Below, piece after piece: positions 59,101 through 64,000 of a stretch of 64,000 nucleotides of DNA. The stretch spans positions 30,997,506-31,061,505 of the forward strand of contig NC_059505.1 in the NCBI RefSeq assembly GCF_914767665.1, in the 5' to 3' direction. Below the pieces are notes generated by a model that saw nothing but the letters and a program-made list of their open reading frames with translations, was not told the origin of the DNA and searched no databases. A program made the position numbers and the translations under genes. The number at the start of each line of letters is the position of its first letter. Position 1 is the stretch's first letter. Origin of the DNA: Harmonia axyridis (Eukaryota; Arthropoda; Insecta; Coleoptera; Coccinellidae).

Positions 59101-62100
59101 GTCAATTAAAATGAAATTCTCGCCCACGGATGCCGCAAACGAAACAATTATGGGTTCAATAATCATATCGTGATATCTCTGGCTGGTCATGGTGGTGTTC
59201 TGCAGAACAACCAACTCTGTGCGTTGGTTCAAACAAATGCCTCCCCTTACACATATAGAACCTCCGCCAAAAGCTGTTGTGGGTACCATAAACTGTTCTG
59301 CATACCTTCGACCTCTTTCCCTCCAAGCAAGAATACGTCCAAGCAAGAATACGAGTTGACCAAACGAAATCTAGACTCATCCGTAAATAAACATCGGCTC
59401 CAATCTTCAAGTGTCCAATTGCGGTGTTCCTCAGCCCATTGCCGTCGATGAACCCGGTGTTCCCTATTCAAACGGGGATGTTGTACCCTCCTACGTGCTC
59501 TCAAACCACGAACATGTAGTCGTCGTCTTACAGTCTGGTTCGAAATTAGAACTCCTGTTGCAACTCTCAGTGATCTATTGAGCCGCGACGCCGGGTAAGT
59601 GGGATTTCTCCTAGTATTGAGGATCAAAAGACGATCTTGGGCAGCTGTTGTACTGCGCTGCCGACCTCCCCCATGAACATAAGCTACTGAGTCGTTTTGG
59701 ATGAACCTATTCCAAGCCCGACTCACGACACTTTGCGAAACATTCAACCGCCGGGACACTTCTCGCTGGGACAAACCTTCCTGTATCCACCGTATGATTT
59801 GGTCCAGTTGCACAGGAGCCAAACGTCTTCTCGGCATGACTGATAAGCTGATATTGTTCTCATTTCTTCAATTATTGTCACCTTATGTGTTTGAACGAGA
59901 GAAAAAAACAGATTTAATAACAAATACCACATTGCTTTTCACTCCACCTGTAACAGCCTACAGATAATAATCGATTTTGTGAACAAGAGCCGATGAAGTG
60001 AGGAAGACTTTGATATAATCAACTCAAAACATCTTACTTTTTCCTTAGAGAACATATAATGTACAGATATTCACGAGATAACTTGAAAAAAATACAAATG
60101 AAGAGAAGTTCATAAGTGATCCCTAGCAATTGTTGATCAGTGTATTTGCATAAGACTTGGGGCTAAAGGCTTTTAAAGTTCGGTTAACTCAAGCAGGTCG
60201 ATCAACGCCAACGTCGTATCTTCCTGATTGTCATTGTCACCTCGGAGGCTAGATTAATAAGCAGCATTACCGCATTTGGGGCTCGGGTAATCCAAGAATA
60301 ATTGTTGAAAAGCCTCTCCAGCCTCAACGTGTCAATGTATGGTGCAGGTTTTAGGCTTGTGGTGTGATTGGACTATTCGAAAATGAGGCTGGGACAACAG
60401 TTACGGTGGATGGATTGCGCTGCAGAGGTATGATTAATGGCTTTTTTATGGCAAGAATTGGTAGATATTGATGTAGACGACGTTTATTTTCAACCAGACA
60501 GCGCTGAATGCCACACAAGCAACCAAACAATAGAAATTTTGCAAGAAAAGAGATCTTGTGATTCAACACCTTCAGAATTTTTCCTTTTGGGCCACGTGAA
60601 AGATAAGGTCTATGCCAAATGCTCAATAATCGATACAAGACCTTAAAGATGGGAATCGTTTATAGAGGACATACAGATGAAAAGGTGAGAATTGACCATT
60701 GACATGGATAAATATGGATAGAGGGAGTATACGCAATTTTTGCATGTGCCCAACATGGTGAGATTACGATGTCGGATTGTGATATATTTTCGAATCCACA
60801 ATTTTACTATATCATTATGAATGTATATTATATTGAATGAAATATATTTATTTGAGTGATTCCCGATTAAATATGCAAATTTGAATATTTGGGATCCGAT
60901 ATTTTTCCTAATTGTCGAATTTATAATAAGCATAATATTTATTATTTTCTGTATCTACCTGCTGATATCCAAGGTTTGGCAACTTTTGCTCTCCTAATGT
61001 CATCGGTTGTTTCACGTCGTTTGGCCCGCTTGAAGTTTGTTTTCTGAGTTTCTGATATATTTAGGTATTTATTTCAATATATTTTGAGTTGATATGAAAC
61101 GTTGATTCACTATGGGACATAAGAAGTGCGTTCTTTGTGGAGAAACTCGCGAATTGAGTGAAATATCGTATCACTGATATGTTTTCATTTTCGCGCGCTC
61201 CATGTCAAATTTGATAGTTTATGTCGGGGACAAAATTTGCTTACTGAATGACGTATATGTTCCCTCTATCTATGTTACGTGGCCATTTGGCTGATATCGT
61301 TCTTCTTCGTTCATGCCATACCTTCCTCTTCACAATGAAATGAACATCTATTGATTTTTCTTGAAATATACTAATCTTCTTCAATATGAAATTGAAGCCT
61401 CTCAACGCAAAACCTTTTATCTTGAAAAAATCCTAAAAAAAGACTCTAATTGAACTTAAATATTGGGATCAAAAAAATTTTCAATAAAATGAAAGGATTA
61501 ATACAACAACACATTTTAAACACCAATCAGAGCTACTTAATACGTCACTTTTAAGTGCTACCGTTAGATATATATTAGGTTTTCTAGAAAATAGCAGGAG
61601 AGGATTTCGAAATCTGTCATCTAGCCCATTTAGTATCATAATAATTTCGCTCGACCGAGAATATTCTCATCATGATCTCATAAAGTGCAGATATATAGGG
61701 ATTCGCTCTGATATATTTCCCTCGAATCTGCATCGAAATGGGATAGAAAAAACTCACCTGGTTCGGATTTTATAGGACTGAGTGGACTTTCTGGCAGGAG
61801 AATGCCTTTCTGCACCAATTCATCTCTATTAGCTCGGACAGATATTTTTCTTTCTAAGGCTGAAACGAAAAAAGTAGGACGTGAGATTCATCCAAAAGGG
61901 AAGAATATCTGGAGATGGACCAAATTGCGAAATAGTAGACTGTGGAGTCTGCATTCAGTATCTCAGGTTTCTAAGTCATCTAAACTTCCATCATACATAG
62001 GGTGTTTTCAATAGATGTGACAAGCATTGGAAAAGGTGAATTGAAAGCGAAAACTTTTAGAGGTCATTATTATACTGGTTTCATTTCTTCATGGAGAAAA

Positions 62101-63200
62101 ATATTATTCTATAATTTTAGAGAACCTGACAATTATGTGATTTTTTGTGGTCACATAATGGTTATTTACTATACAAGTGGGATAAAGGCATCATTACTAT
62201 ATGAGTGTGTAAGTTGAAAACGAGTGCGTAGCAAGAGTTATGTAAGCACACGAATATAGAAATGATGCATTATCACACATGTATAGTAAAACGTTTTATC
62301 TACGACTGCCTATAATGAACAAAAAATGAACACAATGTTGTGATTAACTTTTCTCTATTTCAGTATTGTTATGAGTTCATTATAGTACTAAAAACAGTGA
62401 TGTAATGAACTCATTACAGCATTGATAATGTTTCGTTTTATGGTTGTCTACACTGACTATCAAATTTCAACGCACGTCAATTGTCAAAGTGATATAATTT
62501 GGATATAGTGAAATTATATTATTCGCAATTTCTCTCAATTCTGGTGGTGTTAAATCGATTTTGTCAGACATTATTCACAAATTTAATGCGTAATCATAAA
62601 TTATCTAAAAATTCGTAACGTATGACTCAAATTCAAATTCCGTAGTCTGTCAATTTTCGTAACAGTCACACCAACTGCCAAGATAAAAGTCACTAAGATG
62701 TATAATATGAATTTTTCATCGAATTTCGACAATACTTCACAAAGCTTGACTGAAATAGAGAAAATATTGTCTAACACTCGTTGCAGAAGGCAATTCCAAC
62801 GCTCATTTTGCATTCGTGTTGGAATAGAAACCCATTCTGCAACTTGTTTTAGAATATAATATTATGTCAAAAAGTTCAGGCACAAAAAAAATTCTAGATT
62901 GAATTCACATCTATGAAAAAACACTGAGCTGCAAAAAGTTGGAAATGATATTTCGGTCCAATAAAGAAGATATAAATTTACAGAGTGATGGTGAACTTGA
63001 GGAACTGTATGAATAAGAATCATAAGAAAACTTACTTCTCGAGACGGCTTCAAGTTTCTCTGACTTCTTTTTTCTTTTCCATTTCCACGGCCTCAAAAGC
63101 TTGGATATGGAAAATTTACTCTTTCTTTCTAAAGGAGGTGTCCTTCCACCAGCACTGCCAAGACTGCTAGTTCGGAAAGCCGATCCATTCTGTTTTTTAG
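41129..63200 (-). CDS. Phosphatase and actin regulator (Phactr), 5' end outside
   Basis: Nine exons, all in phase: 63200-63036, 61859-61758, 55516-55280, 45089-44919, 44476-44234, 44092-43807, 42516-42158, 42002-41726 and 41144-41129. Together they give 618 residues plus stop, with the first codon split with an exon beyond the window. The N-terminal part has the basic stretch LRPWKWKRKKKS and RPEL motif 1 (RKISVRANRDELVQKGIL). The middle is Gln-, Pro- and acid-rich. The C-terminus has RPEL motifs 2-4 (SLRPDRQELINRNIL, SMRPTAEELVDRNIL, SFRPTVEELKEKKII) and the conserved PP1-binding end (RADKPWTRLTQKDKAAIRKE ... TRFHRP). RPEL motifs bind G-actin; the tail binds protein phosphatase 1. The family links actin state to PP1 targeting. 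The introns of 10.2 and 6.2 kb are full of mobile DNA, and Bub3 is nested in the larger one. Confidence 0.93.
45765..46547. repeat. Fold-back element directly upstream of Bub3
   Basis: Arms of about 280-300 bp (45765-46050 and 46246-46547) are diverged reverse complements, and both ends read CAGGGTTAGAAC, flanked by TA. Landmarks are GGGATATCGAAAACCGTTA, TAGGGATTAGTGTATTGGTG and CGAGATATCTCGAAAAAACT. The element ends 24 bases before the Bub3 ATG. Open frames inside it are by-products. Confidence 0.88.
46572..47589 (+). pseudogene. Bub3: Bub3 mitotic checkpoint protein, intronless, frame broken
   Basis: The full length of Bub3 is readable without introns: MKSQTEYKLASPPEGAISAV, the WD-repeat propeller (SGGLDNTLKSFDFNTTAE, LSGSWDHHVKLWDPRTP, KLVVGTAGRKILVWDIRNM, TRSIRCFPNKQGFVLSSIEG, FATGGSDGYVDIWDGF) and a tail RSVSDQEARPKFTSSGN. 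Bub3 carries Bub1/BubR1 to kinetochores. A 28-bp unit at 46811-46838 is duplicated at 46839-46866, which shifts the frame. Removing one copy would leave 990 nt, i.e. 329 residues, the normal length. As given, translation stops at 46850. The gene lies on the plus strand inside a minus-strand Phactr intron. It may be a retrocopy, a real frameshift allele or an assembly error. AATAATATAA occurs just before the ATG region (46551) and after the 3' end (47643). Confidence 0.88.
47705..48130 (+). repeat. Dispersed repeat with terminal hairpin, copy 1
   Basis: This matches 54739-55195 in direct order, from CAGCCTGAAGGAAATAACGA onward. Near its end is a perfect hairpin, GTTTATTGCACTCGACGT with its complement around a 7-base loop (about 48058-48100). 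An 8-bp duplication (GTGGATAA) is specific to this copy. No ORF of note. Confidence 0.85.
48131..48884. other. Gene-free intronic stretch
   Basis: Part of the large Phactr intron. The open frame at 48645-48881 has no recognisable feature. Confidence 0.45.
48885..49460. promoter_or_regulatory. GC- and CpG-rich island in the Phactr intron
   Basis: About 500 bp of clearly GC-rich sequence (for example GGACCGCTCGGCTGGGGCCC near 48990) in an otherwise AT-rich window. Two minus-strand frames stay open across much of it but begin at non-ATG codons. Its place and strand would fit an alternative promoter or first exon for a shorter Phactr transcript. It could also be foreign or repeat DNA. I recognise no RNA gene or protein in it. 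Confidence 0.4.
49491..49732 (+). pseudogene. Protein-like fragment with one internal stop
   Basis: A frame reads RVYEIVEDCYTSARGSTG, LGNFAKATFAAIGKTYSYL, TPDL, a TAG stop, then ADMPLIKTPYQEYSDFLATA and ends soon after. Balanced codon use and the absence of other stops make it look like a former exon. I do not recognise the protein. It lies between the GC island and a broken transposon. Confidence 0.4.
49750..49837 (+). repeat. 5' fragment of the THAP-exon element
   Basis: GGAAGTATACGCAGTTTTTA onward matches the left ends at 56528 and 60714 for about 88 bp. It is then cut by the repeat that begins at 49838. Confidence 0.75.
49838..50257 (+). repeat. Half copy of the fold-back family of 1281-2171
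   Basis: This aligns with the reverse complement of about 2171 to 1754, i.e. one arm plus most of the spacer. It begins TGTCCGTAAAGTATGGAAC. The second arm is missing. It sits inside the THAP-element fragment on its left and abuts a mariner on its right. Confidence 0.85.
50263..50760 (+). mobile_element. Mariner N-terminal fragment
   Basis: From about 50431 the frame gives KKSAAEAHRMLSNTYDEAAI, SERKCREWFQRFKNGDFDVE, then after a break SQTQQELAGSL-like text and MGMIQKQRNWVPF. This is the helix-turn-helix half of a mariner transposase. The catalytic half is absent. The first about 66 bp match 4012-4077. Confidence 0.75.
50761..54590. other. Gene-free intronic stretch
   Basis: Inside the large Phactr intron. 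A slightly GC-richer part lies at 52470-52800 without an ORF. A scrap of the transposase-5'-end repeat lies at about 54046-54125. There is nothing else I can support. Confidence 0.45.
54600..54720. repeat. Hairpin repeat scrap
   Basis: ACTTTATTGCACTAGTGCAA with its complement forms a perfect palindrome near 54661-54691, followed by TTATTGCACTC. It is related to the hairpin end of the repeats at 47705 and 54739. Confidence 0.6.
54739..55195 (+). repeat. Dispersed repeat with terminal hairpin, copy 2
   Basis: This is a direct copy of 47705-48130. Its hairpin has a longer loop containing a second inverted repeat (CGGCCTAACGGCC). A frame NVEKMLYATRAKIFYCTRR lies before the hairpin and is related to that at 3823. 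Confidence 0.85.
55622..56072. repeat. Miniature inverted-repeat element
   Basis: AAGATGCCTAGAAACCCTGG near 55627 faces its diverged complement near 56047-56070. The family also appears near 10829, 11224 and 28737. The minus-strand frame at 55898-56296 overlaps it and starts at a non-ATG codon, so I do not call it a gene. Confidence 0.5.
56528..57113 (+). mobile_element. Element with a THAP-like first exon, copy 1 (broken)
   Basis: The left end CATAGATAGAGGGAGTATAC and a diverged complementary right end near 57096-57113 mark a terminal-inverted-repeat element. It matches 60714-61274 along its whole length. The embedded frame starts MGHKK but runs into TGA at once. Confidence 0.75.
57205..58245. 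repeat. Element with inverted ends, interior unknown
   Basis: CAGATAGCGGGTTATTCAAA near 57228 faces its complement near 58182-58225 (TTTGAATAGCTCGCTATCTG). About 900 bp lie between, without an ORF of note. Confidence 0.6.
58246..60690 (+). mobile_element. IS630/mariner-like transposase remnant, split
   Basis: Two parts flank the Tc1-like element. Part one (about 58331-58534) reads LVEKLELLEQVSDVNRIE and ARSVDKNPGLSIPPRFWELG. Part two (about 60150-60650) starts LGLKAFKVRLTQ and reads NKQHYRIWGSGNPRIIVEKP, TVDGLRCRGMINGFF, FQPDSAECHTSNQTIEILQE and CDSTPSEFFLLGHVKDKVYA. Together they follow the order of one transposase (HTH linker, then catalytic half), interrupted at a TA by 58552-60142. Many stops are present. 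Confidence 0.7.
58552..60142 (-). mobile_element. Tc1-like transposon, nearly complete
   Basis: The ends CACTGCTCAACAATTGATAG and the complement of CACTGATCAACAATTGCTAG are flanked by TA. The transposase (59837-58801, minus strand) starts MPRRRLAPVQLDQIIRWIQE. It has two helix-turn-helix units (LSQREVSRRLNVSQSVVSRA; NQTVRRRLHVRGLRARRRV) and catalytic D (FTDESRF), D (LIDDNARPHRSR) and E (DMNCIEHVW), spaced as DD34E. Defects are a 16-bp tandem duplication (TCCAAGCAAGAATACG twice, near 59332) with a frameshift, and one stop after QLSTLE (near 58950). It is otherwise complete to RGVPTRY and so a recent arrival. Confidence 0.92.
60714..61274 (+). mobile_element. Element with a THAP-like first exon, copy 2
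   Basis: The left end ATGGATAGAGGGAGTATACG and the right end TTCCCTCTATCTATG are complementary. An ATG at 61112 opens MGHKKCVLCGETRELSEIS, which has the Cys-x2-Cys start of a THAP finger, then stops at 61177. THAP domains are the DNA-binding part of P-type transposases, so the element may be a deletion derivative of one. The rest is non-coding. Confidence 0.7.
61990..62640 (-). repeat. Unclassified repeat with a short conserved start
   Basis: GCATCATTACTATATGAGTG and a diverged complement near 62260 form an inverted pair. TAATGAACTCATTAC and GAGTTCATTATAG form another near 62370-62420. On the minus strand, near 62572, an ATG opens MSDKIDLTPPELREIANNII before stops. I believe this is a 5' scrap of a mobile element, but I cannot name it. 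Confidence 0.35.
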
Positions 63201-64000
63201 CTGAAAAAAAAAATTAATGAATGAATATCTTGCTTTTTAGATTAATTAATGAAAAGTTAATTTTATATATAACATGAACGAAGATATTTATACTTATGTC
63301 AGTTTGGCATTCAACACAAATGGTGTGAAAAACATCAAAAGTGTTTCGAATTAGGTGTCTCCTGCCAAACTCATCCAGTGGCGTTTTCTTATTGAAAATC
63401 TACACCACTGTCTTTTTTTCGAAAAAATTGTTTCATTTCTGAAATCAACAGAGGTTCATTTAAAAAGGTCTCTTGAATTATTTTCATAAAATGTACCATT
63501 TTTAAGATAATCGAGTACAAAGCAAATACTATCCACAAAAATCTGCTTAAAATAATTTTTCAAATTTGCCTGTTAGTAATAAATGAAAATACAAAATAAG
63601 TAGTGTATTTCAACGCTATCAGATGGCATTCAATCGAAATAGACACGAAATGCACAATGAAGGATTATGGAAAGTTCTACTTAAATTTTACCTCACAGCT
63701 TGATTCAAAATAGCCAGACAAAAAGGCTTAAAACCCGAGTTTATTGACGAAATGTGGTTTTTTCAGAATGCAAACATTCATATTCAAGAGAGAATTCCAA
63801 AATCTGCCATGCAGCCTTTCAAGAAGATTATCATATTCATAAATGCAGTGAGAAATATTCAAATCCACTACATTCAAGATTTGTTATTTCCCATTTTACA
63901 AGTATTTTTTCCAAGTACTGGTTAATATACAGGAATAACACTTAGAACTGTGTAAAAGACAATAATATAATTACTGCAATGAATTCTTGGTATGAGAATC
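63201..64000. other. Phactr intron or upstream region
   Basis: The exon at 63200 has an AG acceptor and begins mid-codon, so the gene continues past the right edge. I see no further exon here. Confidence 0.5.

Noticed and set aside
1..64000. tRNA, rRNA or viral genes
   Set aside because: I looked for them and saw none I could support by eye.

Overview
The window is nuclear DNA of an insect: AT-rich, with spliced genes (GT/AG introns, many short), arthropod-type mariner, Tc1 and Tigger transposons, and proteins that read as typical insect orthologs. The Scalloped/TEAD protein looks beetle-like to me, but no species is claimed.

Layout. 1-14.6 kb is a transposon graveyard: long fold-back (inverted-repeat) elements, three mariner remnants, Penelope-type repeat fragments with hammerhead-ribozyme-like motifs, a polypyrimidine tract, a LINE fragment and a Tigger remnant. 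At 14.7-15.1 kb lies a small cysteine-rich ORF (-). At 16.4-20.2 kb is a complete seven-exon IFRD1-type gene (-). At 24.6-25.7 kb is an intronless scalloped/TEAD ORF (-). At 28.4-30.7 kb is a four-exon arrestin-domain gene ending in a PPxY motif (-). At 31.8-34.6 kb an exact 36-bp inverted repeat brackets a segment holding a LINE scrap and an unrecognised small spliced gene (-). At 34.9-35.8 kb is a p24/TMED cargo-receptor gene (+). At 36.5-37.6 kb is a THAP-domain gene followed by an eroded transposase-like remnant (+). From 41.1 to 63.2 kb and beyond the right edge runs a Phactr gene (-): nine exons are readable, with four RPEL actin-binding motifs and the PP1-binding C-terminus.

Inside the 10-kb Phactr intron (45.1-55.3 kb) sits an intronless Bub3 on the opposite strand. 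A 28-bp tandem duplication breaks its frame, and a 783-bp fold-back element ends 24 bp before its ATG. The same intron holds a GC-rich island, a protein-like fragment with one stop, and several repeats. The next intron (55.5-61.8 kb) holds nested elements: an IS630/mariner-like transposase remnant split by a Tc1-like element, and a terminal-inverted-repeat element carrying a THAP-like first exon.

The genes do not form a pathway; they are neighbours. The strongest themes are intronless copies of normally spliced genes (Bub3, scalloped), the density of long palindromic elements, and ribozyme-like motifs. Exon borders were read by eye and checked by codon phase; no homology search was run.
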